DNA from: Lacinutrix sp. WUR7
GTDB lineage: Bacteria; Bacteroidota; Bacteroidia; Flavobacteriales; Flavobacteriaceae
Reading direction: 5' to 3'
NCBI RefSeq assembly: GCF_016864015.1
Contig: NZ_CP045067.1
Location: 3,668,001 to 3,732,000, forward strand
DNA: 64,000 bases
The notes under the pieces were generated by a model that was given only the letters and a program-made list of their open reading frames with translations, did not search any database and was not told the DNA's origin. Position numbers and translations under genes: made by a program. This document shows positions 46,236 through 55,227 of the stretch, piece after piece; the first letter of the stretch is position 1, and each line of letters starts with the position of its first letter.

Positions 46236-46703
46236 TTATTCCAATTTAATATCATCTTCCGTTTCAAATTGTCCATCAAAACCAGCAGATATTATTGAAA
46301 ATCCTTTTTTATTTTTAGTTTTTTTATATTTATAAGATCGATTCCATGCATCTTTTTTCCAATCTTGCATTATAGGATTTTTCCCTATTATTTCATTTAA
46401 ATCTGTTGGAAATCGACCATAACTTTCTATCCACTTCTCTGTCCATACATTAATTTCAACTAATTCTTTTCTTGTTTTCTCCGGATAAATAGAATTATTT
46501 TGATACCTGAAAAACACAAAAGAAGCAATAATAGTAAATAGTAATAAAAAAAGGAAAATTAATGTGCTTGGTTGCAAAAAGTAGCGTTGGAATGGTCTTT
46601 TTACTCCATCTTCATTTTCCTTTGCTTTTACCTTTTTACGATGCTTATAATCTTCACGAATAAGTCCGAATTCACCGAGAACCGATAATAATATCTCTAA
46701 CAT
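46236..46703 (-). CDS. orphan protein with GspG-like pseudopilin C-terminal domain
   Basis: A 155-aa protein with a cytoplasmic charged segment (1-40), a transmembrane helix at about 47-66 (TLIFLFLLLFTIIASFVFF) and a C-terminal domain. That domain recalls the T2SS major pseudopilin tail: YGRFPTDLNEII, then DAWNRSYKYK, and SAGFDGQFETEDDI in the place of the usual SAGPDG...DDI calcium loop. The class III prepilin signal (Gly-Phe-Thr-Leu at the very N-terminus) is absent, so it is unlikely to be assembled into a pilus. No other secretion gene is nearby. It lies 27 bp downstream of the UPF0173 hydrolase gene. Confidence 0.65.
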   Translation of the reverse strand: MLEILLSVLGEFGLIREDYKHRKKVKAKENEDGVKRPFQRYFLQPSTLIFLFLLLFTIIASFVFFRYQNNSIYPEKTRKELVEINVWTEKWIESYGRFPTDLNEIIGKNPIMQDWKKDAWNRSYKYKKTKNKKGFSIISAGFDGQFETEDDIKLE

Positions 46704-46730
46704 TTTGTTACTAGTCTAAAAACAATAAAC

Positions 46731-47408
46731 TTAAAGTTCTATACTATCCCCAATTTCCAACAGCATCAAATCTTTATCTTCATTAAAAAACATTTTTTTT
46801 GCAACTTCATGGTCAATTTCTATATAACCAAAAGTATCATAATGATAACCTAAAATTTTATCACATTCCACAAAATCACTAGCAAGAATAGCGTCTGGAA
46901 TTCCCATGGTAAAATTATCTCCAATAGGTAAAATGGCTAAATCTAATTTGGTTTGTAGCGGAATCAATTTCATATCCATGGTTAACGCAGTATCTCCAGC
47001 GATGTATATATTTTTATGCTCTCCTTCTAGAACAAAACCACCTGGTTGTCCGCCATAGCTCCCATCTGGAAAAGAGGAAGTATGAATAGCATTTACGTAT
47101 TTAAGACTTCCAAATTCAAAATCCCAAGTACCACCAAGATTCATTGGATGCCCTTCTAAACCTAAGTTTTGAAAATGCGTAACAATTTCAAAATTGGAAA
47201 CAATTACAGCGTCTGTACGTTTCGCAATAGCTTCTACATCTAAAATATGATCTTGATGCGCATGTGTTAATAATATATAATCTGCTTTCAGTGTATCAAT
47301 ATCAATATGTGAAGCTTTCGGGTTTCCAGTTATAAATGGATCTACAAGGATATGTACATCTTCCATTTGAATACCTAAACTAGCATGACCATAAAATGTA
47401 ATTTTCAT
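46731..47408 (-). CDS. UPF0173 metal-dependent hydrolase
   Basis: A 225-aa metallo-beta-lactamase-fold protein of the UPF0173 family. The metal-binding motif is THAHQDH (48-54), and GDTALTMDM and the closing GYHYDTFGYIEID supply further ligands. Members are predicted Zn-dependent hydrolases with no confirmed natural substrate. The start MKITFYGHASLGIQ is the usual one. It is upstream of the pseudopilin-like gene on the same strand. A terminator at 47432-47473 separates it from menA. Confidence 0.9.
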   Translation of the reverse strand: MKITFYGHASLGIQMEDVHILVDPFITGNPKASHIDIDTLKADYILLTHAHQDHILDVEAIAKRTDAVIVSNFEIVTHFQNLGLEGHPMNLGGTWDFEFGSLKYVNAIHTSSFPDGSYGGQPGGFVLEGEHKNIYIAGDTALTMDMKLIPLQTKLDLAILPIGDNFTMGIPDAILASDFVECDKILGYHYDTFGYIEIDHEVAKKMFFNEDKDLMLLEIGDSIEL

Positions 47409-47431
47409 AATTATTTTTTAGAAAAGAAAAA

Positions 47432-47473
47432 TACAAAAAAAACTCAGACATATTGTAGAATTTGTCTGAGTTT
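47432..47473 (-). terminator. intrinsic terminator downstream of menA
   Basis: Read on the minus strand, ACTCAGACA and TGTCTGAGT form a 9-bp stem followed by a T tract. It lies about 145 bp after the menA stop and before the UPF0173 gene. Confidence 0.8.
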
Positions 47474-47616
47474 TTCAATCCCCAAAATTGAAGTTAATAC
47501 CTTCGTTTTAAAAAAAACTATGTCGCATCAACAAAATAAATATACATATAATTATTTGATTTACAAATAACTAGATGTGAAAATTCGTATTTCAAAAGGA
47601 TTCTATAAGAAACAGA

Positions 47617-48519
47617 TTACAATAAATGTCCAATAGCTAAAAGAATAGCAAATAAAAATGTGGTTAGTGCTAATTTTTTCAATTCTGGGTCTAAAGCAAC
47701 AGGCTCAGTATTATTTTTTACTGTTTTTAGATGTATAAATAAAGGAATATACGCGATTAAGAATAAAAAATTAAATATCGAATTATAATAAAGAATACCA
47801 TACAAAAAGGATAAAGCTATTGCCGAAATGATTAAAAAGTAATGATACTTCTTGGCTTTAGCACTACCTAGTTTAACAACCAGCGTGTTTTTTTCTGCCT
47901 TTCTATCCGATTCAATATCTCTCATATTGTTAAGGTTTAGTACTGCAGCACTTAATAAACCTAAAGTACAAGCGGGTAAAAAAGTAACATGATCTATTTG
48001 TTTACTATACAAAACATAACTACCTATTACACTTACCAAACCAAAAAATAGAAACACAAAAATATCTCCTAAACCTCTATAACCATAAGCATTACTTCCC
48101 ATGGTATATTTTATGGCAGCATAAATAGAAAGCAATCCTATAACAAAAAAGATTAGGGCATACAATAAATGTTTTGATCCAAAAGCAGAATAAATTAAGC
48201 CAAAGGACAAAATAATACATATAAGAATATTCTTTTTTATGACTTCCAGCATTTGTTCCGCAGAGATATTTCCACTTTGCAAAGCACGCTCCGGACCAAT
48301 TCGATCTTCATTATCGGTTCCTTTTACACCATCACCATAATCATTAGCAAAATTAGAAAGCACTTGAAGACTAATGGTTGTTAATATAGCCAAAATAAAA
48401 ATTTGCCAATCAAAAAAACCATTATATGCAGCTAAAGAGGAACCAACAATAATTCCGGAAACAGAAAGCGGTAAGGTTCTTAATCTTGCGGCTTGTATCC
48501 AATATTTAAGTTTACTCAT
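47617..48519 (-). CDS. menA: 1,4-dihydroxy-2-naphthoate polyprenyltransferase MenA
   Basis: A 300-aa UbiA-family membrane enzyme with about eight transmembrane helices. The two aspartate-rich prenyl-diphosphate motifs are NFANDYGDGVKGTDNEDR (about 62-79) and NNMRDIESDRKAEKNT. MenA attaches the polyprenyl tail to DHNA to make demethylmenaquinone in the inner membrane. It follows menB with a 3-bp gap, so the two are surely one operon. Confidence 0.95.
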   Translation of the reverse strand: MSKLKYWIQAARLRTLPLSVSGIIVGSSLAAYNGFFDWQIFILAILTTISLQVLSNFANDYGDGVKGTDNEDRIGPERALQSGNISAEQMLEVIKKNILICIILSFGLIYSAFGSKHLLYALIFFVIGLLSIYAAIKYTMGSNAYGYRGLGDIFVFLFFGLVSVIGSYVLYSKQIDHVTFLPACTLGLLSAAVLNLNNMRDIESDRKAEKNTLVVKLGSAKAKKYHYFLIISAIALSFLYGILYYNSIFNFLFLIAYIPLFIHLKTVKNNTEPVALDPELKKLALTTFLFAILLAIGHLL

Positions 48520-48522
48520 AAA

Positions 48523-49362
48523 TTATGGAATCCATTTTTTCGGAAAGTTTGGCTTACGTTTTTCTAGAAAAGCATCACGACCTTCTTTAGCTTCGTCTGT
48601 CATATATGCTAGACGTGTAGCTTCACCCGCAAATACTTGCTGACCAACCATACCATCGTCTGTTAAATTCATCGCGAACTTTAACATTTTAATAGATGTT
48701 GGCGATTTTTCCAATATTTCTTGTGCCCATTCAAAAGCAGTATCTTCTAAGTCGTTATGTGGAATCACGGCATTTACCATTCCCATTTCATACGCTTCTT
48801 GTGCAGAATAATTTCTTCCTAAGAAAAAGATTTCACGTGCTCTTTTTTGCCCAACCATTTTAGCTAAATAAGCCGAACCATAACCACCATCAAAACTAGT
48901 TACATCTGCATCGGTTTGTTTAAAAATGGCGTGTTCTTTACTAGCAAGCGTTAAATCGCAAACCACATGTAAACTATGTCCGCCACCAACAGCCCAACCA
49001 GGAACTACTGCAATTACAGCTTTTGGCATAAAGCGTATTAATCGTTGTACTTCTAAAATATTTAGTCTGTGGTAACCATCTTCTCCAACATACCCTTGAT
49101 GACCTCTTGCTTTTTGGTCTCCTCCTGAGCAAAAGCTCCAGATACCATCTTTGGTTGAAGGACCTTCAGCAGATAATAAAACCACACCAATACTTGTATC
49201 TTCTCCTGCATCATAAAATGCATCATACAATTCTTTTGTCGTTTTTGGTCTAAATGCGTTTCTTATATCTGGTCTGTTAAAAGCTATTCTTGCAACACCA
49301 TTACATTTTTTGTAAGTAATGTCTTCATACTCTTTAGCGGTTTTCCAATCTATTTGACTCAT
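48523..49362 (-). CDS. menB: 1,4-dihydroxy-2-naphthoyl-CoA synthase MenB
   Basis: A 279-aa crotonase-fold enzyme. SFCSGGDQKARGHQGY is the oxyanion/CoA block, VVPGWAVGGGHSLHVVCDL the second, and TSFDGGYGSAYLA the MenB-type active-site loop. MenB closes the naphthalene ring from o-succinylbenzoyl-CoA. The C-terminal EKRKPNFPKKWIP is typical of the family. A TATTTTTA box on the minus strand at about 49377-49384 may be the promoter of menB-menA. It lies away from menD-menF, separated by two plus-strand genes and the cvfB-like pair. Confidence 0.97.
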   Translation of the reverse strand: MSQIDWKTAKEYEDITYKKCNGVARIAFNRPDIRNAFRPKTTKELYDAFYDAGEDTSIGVVLLSAEGPSTKDGIWSFCSGGDQKARGHQGYVGEDGYHRLNILEVQRLIRFMPKAVIAVVPGWAVGGGHSLHVVCDLTLASKEHAIFKQTDADVTSFDGGYGSAYLAKMVGQKRAREIFFLGRNYSAQEAYEMGMVNAVIPHNDLEDTAFEWAQEILEKSPTSIKMLKFAMNLTDDGMVGQQVFAGEATRLAYMTDEAKEGRDAFLEKRKPNFPKKWIP

Positions 49363-49604
49363 GTTCTCTTATTAGACTGTAAAAATACATTTTTTTTATT
49401 ATTTACGTCACTGCATGAAAACATACATTTCAACAACTTTAATACAGCACAAAAACAACTATAAAACAACACTTTATATTTTACCAAACATTTAATTAGT
49501 TGTAATTTCTTACAAAAATCATGTGTTTTAACTGATTTTTTATCCGTTTCATCGTGTTTATTGAAAAACAATTTTAAAACACTGATAATAAGACGTGTAG
49601 AATA

Positions 49605-49612
49605 TAATTTTG
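49605..49612 (+). promoter_or_regulatory. -7 box upstream of the first small paralogue
   Basis: TAATTTTG lies 19 bp before the ATG at 49632 and matches TAnnTTTG. Confidence 0.45.
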
Positions 49613-49631
49613 TATCACATTAATAACCGCT

Positions 49632-50054
49632 ATGAAATTAATTGATTCAAAATTTGCTCCATCTGTAGAAGGCATAAATGTCACCAGATTTGGTGTTATT
49701 TATTTTTTCAAAGACTTTGTCGTCACCGAAATTAATGAAGGTGTGGTATATGGGACGGAAACTTCTGAAGAATTAACCAGATTAATTTTGGAACAGTATG
49801 CAACAAAAACCAATATTCATGTAATATCTAATAGAATAAATAATTATTCTGTAGAACCTACGTATTGGTTTGATTTTTATAAAAATGAACATGCAGATGC
49901 CTTAAAAAGTGTTTCTTTTGTTTACTATAATGAATTGGCTTATTCTAACGCAAAATTAGAACAAACCTTTATTAATTGTAAAACCGAATGCTTTAAAAGC
50001 TTGCAAGAAGCGATAAATAATTTTTCAAAAATAACGAATAAAAGGACTGCTTAA
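49632..50054 (+). CDS. small protein of unknown function, paralogue 1
   Basis: A 140-aa soluble protein. It aligns without gaps to the protein at 50263-50712 over about the first 85 residues. Shared points are FG or YG at about 20, F-DF at 27-29, TEINEGVVY versus SEIHEGVIY at 32-40, and ISNRINNYSVEP versus ISNRVNKYSVNP at about 65-76. Alternating strands and helices and the small size recall STAS/SpoIIAA-like folds, which is a guess. The two copies sit alone on the plus strand inside the minus-strand menaquinone region. Confidence 0.75.
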   Translation: MKLIDSKFAPSVEGINVTRFGVIYFFKDFVVTEINEGVVYGTETSEELTRLILEQYATKTNIHVISNRINNYSVEPTYWFDFYKNEHADALKSVSFVYYNELAYSNAKLEQTFINCKTECFKSLQEAINNFSKITNKRTA

Positions 50055-50262
50055 ATAAAGTAGATTAAAAATTCCCTAAACACATTAGTAGCACCTAAAA
50101 ACTAATTTAATCTACTTTTAGCTTCCTTTACTTTTTTGCCCCAAATCTTCTTACCTACATTATCGATAAAACAAACACTTCATCGAACTGTTTAATTATC
50201 AGCGTTCTAAACATTAAAACTTATTTTAATAACTCTAAATTTATTCTATAAAACGCTATTTT

Positions 50263-50712
50263 ATGAGAATTAAAGATACAGATTTAAAACATTATATAGA
50301 ATCCACACATATTTCTGAATATGGAAAATATTACTTTTTTGAAGATTTTATTATTTCAGAAATACATGAAGGTGTTATATATAATTGGGAAGCTTCGCAA
50401 GATATCATAGAAGCTGCAGAACAATATTATGGCAAAAATCTACCCATCTGCTACATATCTAATCGTGTAAATAAATATTCTGTAAACCCAATAGATTGGT
50501 TTAAATTCTTTAAATCGGAAAGAAATTTAAACGGATATGCTATTGTTTCTTATTCTGAAAATGGATGGATAAATGCCATGATTGAAAAATTCTTCTTTGC
50601 TTCGAAAATGGAGCGTTTCAAAAATATAGAGCACGCTATTCTTTGGGCTAAAAATGTGAATTTAGATTTAAAAAACAAAAACCATTTAAACAATAATCTT
50701 ATTTCTTTTTAG
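50263..50712 (+). CDS. small protein of unknown function, paralogue 2
   Basis: A 149-aa soluble protein and tandem paralogue of the gene at 49632. The conserved core YYFFEDFIISEIHEGVIY lies at 23-40 and ISNRVNKYSVNP at about 65-76. The C-terminal 50 residues differ strongly from the first copy (Asn-rich tail NKNHLNNNLISF). The 208-bp gap between the copies holds no gene, and the second copy may have its own promoter. It is convergent with the cvfB-like gene (21 bp apart). Function not recognised. Confidence 0.75.
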   Translation: MRIKDTDLKHYIESTHISEYGKYYFFEDFIISEIHEGVIYNWEASQDIIEAAEQYYGKNLPICYISNRVNKYSVNPIDWFKFFKSERNLNGYAIVSYSENGWINAMIEKFFFASKMERFKNIEHAILWAKNVNLDLKNKNHLNNNLISF

Positions 50713-50733
50713 TATAAACAAACTAAAACGAAA

Positions 50734-51567
50734 CTAGTTTACAAGATGAATACCATCTTCTTTAATTTCTATAAGCTTTTGTTTGTATAAAGTTCCTACC
50801 GCTTTTTTAAAGCTTTTTTTGCTCATTTGAAGCACATCTTTAATCACTTCTGGTTTCGACTTATCTGTAAGATTTAAAAAACCATTATTATCTTGTAAAT
50901 GCCCCATTATTATTTCTGCATTTGGCTCGATATTTCTATAACCAACTTGCCCTAAAATAATATCTATTTTGTTCCCTGGACGAATTTTCTTTACAATCCC
51001 TTTTAACTTATCTCCAACACTAATATCTTGAAAAATATTATCGGTATAAATTAAACCAGAGTGTACTTTATTAATAATTACATTCCATCCAATATCACTT
51101 TTATGAGAAGCTATTAAATCTACTTCATCATATTCTGCAACCGTTAAATCTTTATTATCTAAAAACTGATTAGTTTTACTAGACGCTACTAACCTATTGG
51201 TTTCTTCATCTAAATAACAATACACTAAATACCAACCACCTTTTACCATGTCATAGGCTTGTTCTTTAAAAGGACAGAATAATTCTTTTACCATTCCCCA
51301 ATCTAGAAAAGCACCATGTTTTGTTTTTTCATTACAGCGTAATAAAGCAAATTCATTTCGTTGTATATATGGTTTATCTGTAACAGCAACTAAACGTTCT
51401 TGATTATCTAAATAGATAAATACTTCTAGTTTGTCCCAAATTTTAAATTCATTTGGCACGTATCTATTTGGTAGTAAAACTTCATTGTCATCTTCATCAC
51501 TCAAGAATAATCCTGGTTCTGTTTCACGTATAATAGTAAGCGTATTGTATTCTCCTAAATGTATCAT
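50734..51567 (-). CDS. CvfB-like S1-domain RNA-binding protein
   Basis: A 277-aa protein matching the CvfB layout: several S1-like beta-barrels and a C-terminal winged helix. Barrel cues are LFLSDEDDNEVLLPNRYVP at about 18-36, KHGAFLDWGMVKELFCPFKEQ at about 83-103 (each cited as a landmark), and VGDKLKGIVKKIRPGNKIDI near 185. The winged helix ends the protein (KKAVGTLYKQKLIEIKEDGIHLV). In firmicutes CvfB affects virulence-gene expression through RNA; in this organism it is probably a general RNA-binding factor. It is downstream of the DUF2853 gene, beyond a terminator. Confidence 0.85.
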   Translation of the reverse strand: MIHLGEYNTLTIIRETEPGLFLSDEDDNEVLLPNRYVPNEFKIWDKLEVFIYLDNQERLVAVTDKPYIQRNEFALLRCNEKTKHGAFLDWGMVKELFCPFKEQAYDMVKGGWYLVYCYLDEETNRLVASSKTNQFLDNKDLTVAEYDEVDLIASHKSDIGWNVIINKVHSGLIYTDNIFQDISVGDKLKGIVKKIRPGNKIDIILGQVGYRNIEPNAEIIMGHLQDNNGFLNLTDKSKPEVIKDVLQMSKKSFKKAVGTLYKQKLIEIKEDGIHLVN

Positions 51568-51632
51568 GGTGCAAAAGTAAGGATATTAAAATTTAAAAAT
51601 GATATTTTTTAAAAACGAAATTACTAGAAAGT

Positions 51633-51660
51633 AAAAAAGCGCTACATTAAAGTAGCGCTT
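51633..51660 (-). terminator. intrinsic terminator after the DUF2853 gene
   Basis: AAGCGCTAC and GTAGCGCTT form a perfect 9-bp stem with a 6-nt loop. Read on the minus strand it is followed by a run of T. Confidence 0.92.
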
Positions 51661-51682
51661 CGTTTTATTTAGTAAAAAAAAT

Positions 51683-52024
51683 CTATTTGTAAACAGACTC
51701 TTTTTTAAAATGCTGTGTTAATAAGTAATATACAACTGCTCTGTACTTACTTCTATTCGATTTGCCATATTTTTCCATTACAGAGTCAATCGCTTTATCT
51801 AAATCTGCGCTATCTGCTAAACCTAATTTTTTAATTAAAAAATTATTTTTAACGGTTGCAAGTTCCGATGCATCAGATCCAGAAACGGTTGCTGCATCTG
51901 CATTGTAAATAGATGGTCCACAACCAATAGTCACTTTAGTTAACAAATCCATATCTGGAGTTACACCAATTTTATCTTTTAAATCTGCTGCGTACTTTAC
52001 AATTAAATCATCTCTTTTACTCAT
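51683..52024 (-). CDS. DUF2853 family protein
   Basis: A 113-aa helical protein with the DUF2853 pattern: MSKRDDLIVKYAADL at the start, VTIGCGPSIYNADAATVSGSD in the middle and a C-terminal SKYRAVVYYLLTQHF. The family is small, cytoplasmic and of unknown function. A TATCTTTA box on the minus strand at 52063-52070 is a plausible promoter. It has its own terminator, so it is probably expressed alone, between menD and the cvfB-like gene. Confidence 0.88.
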   Translation of the reverse strand: MSKRDDLIVKYAADLKDKIGVTPDMDLLTKVTIGCGPSIYNADAATVSGSDASELATVKNNFLIKKLGLADSADLDKAIDSVMEKYGKSNRSKYRAVVYYLLTQHFKKESVYK

Positions 52025-52152
52025 GTTATTCTATTTTTTTAGTTACTGATTGTTTTAAGTATCTTAAAGATAAGGAATTTACGCATTTTCTAACAATAAT
52101 AAATTCTTAAATACTTCAATCTACCGACAAAACATCAAAATAAACCGACTAA

Positions 52153-53913
52153 CTACCGTAAAGCTTTAAAATAGTTCAATAATATGGTGTCGTTAACTGT
52201 ACTTGGTGTAAAAACTTCTAAAATTTTAGGTGTATTTGTTTCTATATAAAATGAGGATAGAACGGCTAGTAATTCCTCTTCATTAGTTGCACTTTCATAA
52301 GTAAAACCATACATATCACTTAAATGCTTTGCGGATAATTGGTGTTTGGTTTCAAAAAAAGTATCAAAATTTTCAGAATTTTTATCTCCTGGTAGAATTC
52401 TAAAAATCCCACCTCCTTGATTATTAATAACAATAATTCTAAAATGATTAGGAATGTAATTATTCCAAAGCGCATTACTATCGTAAAAGAAACTTAAATC
52501 TCCAGTAATAAATACAGTCTGCTTAGTATTGGCAACGGCACAACCAACTGCGGTACTTGTACTTCCATCGATTCCGCTAGTACCCCGATTACAAAAAACT
52601 TCTAACGTTTTATTTATTCGAAACAGTTGCGCGTATCTAATGGTAGAACTATTACTCAATTGCAAAACAGTGTGATCAGGAATCGATTTTAAGATCGATT
52701 TAAACGCTTTTAAATCGGAAAACGATATATTCTCAAAATAAGCAGCATGCTTCTTTTTTCTGTCTTTCTTTATAGCTGTCCAAAAGTCTTGATAATTGCT
52801 TTTAGTAAGATGGGTTACTTCTTGTAAAAACTGGGCAAAAAACTGATTTGGCGTTCTTTTTATATGCTGCTCCAAACAGAAAAAAGTATCGTTAGCCTTT
52901 TCTGTTCCAATATGCCAATGTTGTTTCGGTTTGTATTTTCTTAAAAAAGCTTTAATTTTTTTTGATACAATTAATCCGCCAAAAGTTACAAGAATATCTG
53001 GTTGTAAAGCTTTAAATTCTTCTTCGTTTAAAGGCGCTATTATTTTATCTATACTATTCAAAAAATGAGGATGATGGATATTAGAAGTCGTTTCGGTAAA
53101 AACAATCACACTTTCGTCTTCAGCAAGTTCATCTAACCATTTTTGATCGATGCTATTGGGTTTATTTACACCAACAACAACCATTTTCTTTTTAGCAGCA
53201 TACCAATCGGATACTAAATTAGACAACTGCAGTTCTTCTATTTTATTGACTTTCTTAGTGACCTCTACTACCTTAGGATTTACAGTTAAAGCATCCACGG
53301 TTTCATACAAAGGCTCATCAAAGGGAATATTAATATGAACAGGACCATTCTTATGTATTGCAATATTTAAAGCTTCATTGATTTCTGCTTCGTTTTGTGA
53401 TTGTATATTTTGCTGAAGACCTAATAGTTTTTCTAACTTGTTTTCAATATTCTTAAATATTGGTAATTCTTCATTTTGCACAAAGCTATTTTCTTCCTTT
53501 ATATCTTGTTTTAAATTCGCGGAATACAATATGTGGTTTTCATATACATTTTCTTGATTAATGGTTTGTCCGTCACCAATTCCTATTAAATATTTTGGTC
53601 TATCTGCAGATAAAACTACTAGAGGAATATTGCTATAAAAAGCCTCTGCAATTGCAGGATAATAATTTAATAATGCACTACCCGAAGAGCAAACTACGGC
53701 AACCGGTTTTTGTATTTGTTGGGCAATACCTAATGCGAAAAATGCAGCACAACGCTCGTCTACAATACTGTAACAAGTAAAATAGTCATCGTTTGTAAAA
53801 CCTATGGTTAAAGGTGCATTTCTACTTCCTGGAGAAATAACAATATGGTTTATATGCTTTGCTTTACAAAGCTGAATAATGGTTTGTGCTAAAGGGATTT
53901 TTGGGTGTTTCAT
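52153..53913 (-). CDS. menD: SEPHCHC synthase MenD
   Basis: A 586-aa thiamine-diphosphate enzyme (2-succinyl-5-enolpyruvyl-6-hydroxy-3-cyclohexene-1-carboxylate synthase). N-terminal HIVISPGSRNAPLTIGF is the isochorismate-side block, and VCSSGSALLNYYPA and VVLSADRP follow. The C-terminal cofactor domain has NRGTSGIDGSTSTAVG and TGDLSFFYDSNALWNN. MenD joins isochorismate with 2-oxoglutarate, the committed step of menaquinone synthesis. It follows menF by 144 bp; hairpin E lies just before its ATG. Confidence 0.97.
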   Translation of the reverse strand: MKHPKIPLAQTIIQLCKAKHINHIVISPGSRNAPLTIGFTNDDYFTCYSIVDERCAAFFALGIAQQIQKPVAVVCSSGSALLNYYPAIAEAFYSNIPLVVLSADRPKYLIGIGDGQTINQENVYENHILYSANLKQDIKEENSFVQNEELPIFKNIENKLEKLLGLQQNIQSQNEAEINEALNIAIHKNGPVHINIPFDEPLYETVDALTVNPKVVEVTKKVNKIEELQLSNLVSDWYAAKKKMVVVGVNKPNSIDQKWLDELAEDESVIVFTETTSNIHHPHFLNSIDKIIAPLNEEEFKALQPDILVTFGGLIVSKKIKAFLRKYKPKQHWHIGTEKANDTFFCLEQHIKRTPNQFFAQFLQEVTHLTKSNYQDFWTAIKKDRKKKHAAYFENISFSDLKAFKSILKSIPDHTVLQLSNSSTIRYAQLFRINKTLEVFCNRGTSGIDGSTSTAVGCAVANTKQTVFITGDLSFFYDSNALWNNYIPNHFRIIVINNQGGGIFRILPGDKNSENFDTFFETKHQLSAKHLSDMYGFTYESATNEEELLAVLSSFYIETNTPKILEVFTPSTVNDTILLNYFKALR

Positions 53914-53919
53914 GCGTAC

Positions 53920-53937
53920 TTCCCATGAAAATGGGAA
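53920..53937 (-). promoter_or_regulatory. start-proximal TTTC-loop hairpin, copy E (menD)
   Basis: On the minus strand, TTCCCAT-TTTC-ATGGGAA is a perfect 7-bp stem with a TTTC loop, ending 6 nt before the menD ATG at 53913. Confidence 0.75.
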
Positions 53938-53965
53938 TCTTTTTAAATTACGAAAAAGCGATATA

Positions 53966-53973
53966 CAAATGTA
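53966..53973 (-). promoter_or_regulatory. -7 box upstream of menD
   Basis: TACATTTG on the minus strand matches TAnnTTTG and lies about 50 bp before the menD ATG. If used, the transcript would include hairpin E in its leader. No clear -33 element. Confidence 0.4.
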
Positions 53974-54057
53974 AGTTTTTGCTACTAATACCCGATAATA
54001 TTTTGGTTTTAAATTTTATAATAACAGCCAAAAAGTTAATGTAAATTCTTGATTTGT

Positions 54058-55191
54058 TTACAAAACGGCTTTCATGGTTTCCGTTTTATTAACGGTTTCC
54101 TCCCATTCCTTTTCTGCAATAGAGTCTTTAGTAATTCCGCCACCAACATAGATACTTGCTTTCACATCTGTTAACTGCATACAACGTAAATTCACATACA
54201 AGTTAGATACCGTTTTAATGGCTGCATATGCGTTATTTTCTACATTTCTGCGGTTGGTATTTCGTGATGTTTTTTCTTTACTATTAATTTCGCCTAAAAA
54301 ACCGGTATAAAACTCACGGTCATAGTTTTCGTTTTCCAGAATAAACTGTTTTGCGATCGTTTTTGGTAATCCGCAAACAGCTGGCGTTGGGTGTAATGCT
54401 TTTACAACTTCCATTAAATCCGAATTTAAAACACCCGAAACTTTAGTGCTTAAATGCAGTAAACTTCCTGCCTTTATGGTTTTAGTAGCTGCAACTACAA
54501 TATTACTTACTGAAGATTCTAAACTAGCAATTAAATAATCGGTTACTAATTGTTGTTCTTCGGTTTCTTTAGCTTTCCAATCCGGATTATCATCTCCTTG
54601 ATACGCTTGTGTTCCTGCCAAAGCCATGGTTGTAAACCGATTTCCTGTAATACTTAATAAAGTTTCCGGAGTTGCACCAAGCCATAAACCTATTTTTGGA
54701 TGGTACCAACAATACACAAAAGCGGTAGAGTATTTTACTAATAAGCGTTCAAAAAGGGCCATAGGATTACTTTCGGTAAGCCTAACTTCTTCTTTTCTGG
54801 ATACGACTACTTTTTTCAATCTCCCTTCAACTATACCATTTATAGCTTTGGTTACTAGATTAATATGAAAATCCTTCGCATCGTTTAATACGTTTTCACT
54901 TTCCTGTTGCACTTCTTTTTTGTCTCGTGTATTTTGTTCTGTAACTTCGGAAATAGCAAAGGAAGATTCTAAGGTTTCCGATACTGAAAAAGGCATCAAT
55001 ACCGTTTGTTTTTCTGCGTTAAAAGGAGCAAAAACAAAACCACTTTCGGTTAGATCTTTAGAGGTATAAACGATATCGTCATCTTGAAAAACTCCTTTTA
55101 TAACGGAAGCATTCGGTTTACGATACAGTACAAAAGGCAAAGCATCGTCAAAATGATTCTGGGCAATTTCTAAGAATTCGGAGGTTTGCAT
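54058..55191 (-). CDS. menF: isochorismate synthase MenF
   Basis: A 377-aa chorismate-binding enzyme. The C-terminal catalytic domain has VVSRKEEV, FVYCWYHPKIGLWLGATPE, MALAGTQAY, HPTPAVCGLPK and YTGFLGEIN, with IYVGGGITKDS near the end. This is the MenF/EntC/DhbC set and not the anthranilate-synthase one. The N-terminal 100 residues are variable. It makes isochorismate for MenD, which is encoded next. Its ATG is 36 nt after the stop of the thioesterase gene, with hairpin F between them. Confidence 0.93.
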   Translation of the reverse strand: MQTSEFLEIAQNHFDDALPFVLYRKPNASVIKGVFQDDDIVYTSKDLTESGFVFAPFNAEKQTVLMPFSVSETLESSFAISEVTEQNTRDKKEVQQESENVLNDAKDFHINLVTKAINGIVEGRLKKVVVSRKEEVRLTESNPMALFERLLVKYSTAFVYCWYHPKIGLWLGATPETLLSITGNRFTTMALAGTQAYQGDDNPDWKAKETEEQQLVTDYLIASLESSVSNIVVAATKTIKAGSLLHLSTKVSGVLNSDLMEVVKALHPTPAVCGLPKTIAKQFILENENYDREFYTGFLGEINSKEKTSRNTNRRNVENNAYAAIKTVSNLYVNLRCMQLTDVKASIYVGGGITKDSIAEKEWEETVNKTETMKAVL

Positions 55192-55208
55192 GAATAAGAT
55201 CTATTTGA

Positions 55209-55226
55209 TTTCCGTGAAAACGGAAA
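55209..55226 (-). promoter_or_regulatory. TTTC-loop hairpin, copy F (menF)
   Basis: On the minus strand, TTTCCGT-TTTC-ACGGAAA is a perfect 7-bp stem with a TTTC loop. It begins 1 nt after the thioesterase stop and ends 17 nt before the menF ATG, a longer gap than in the other copies. Confidence 0.65.
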
Positions 55227-55227
55227 C

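Noticed and set aside
49359-49571. A 70-codon minus-strand open frame upstream of menB
   Set aside because: It overlaps the menB start and the probable menB promoter, is Lys/Cys-rich in an A+T-biased way and shows no motif.
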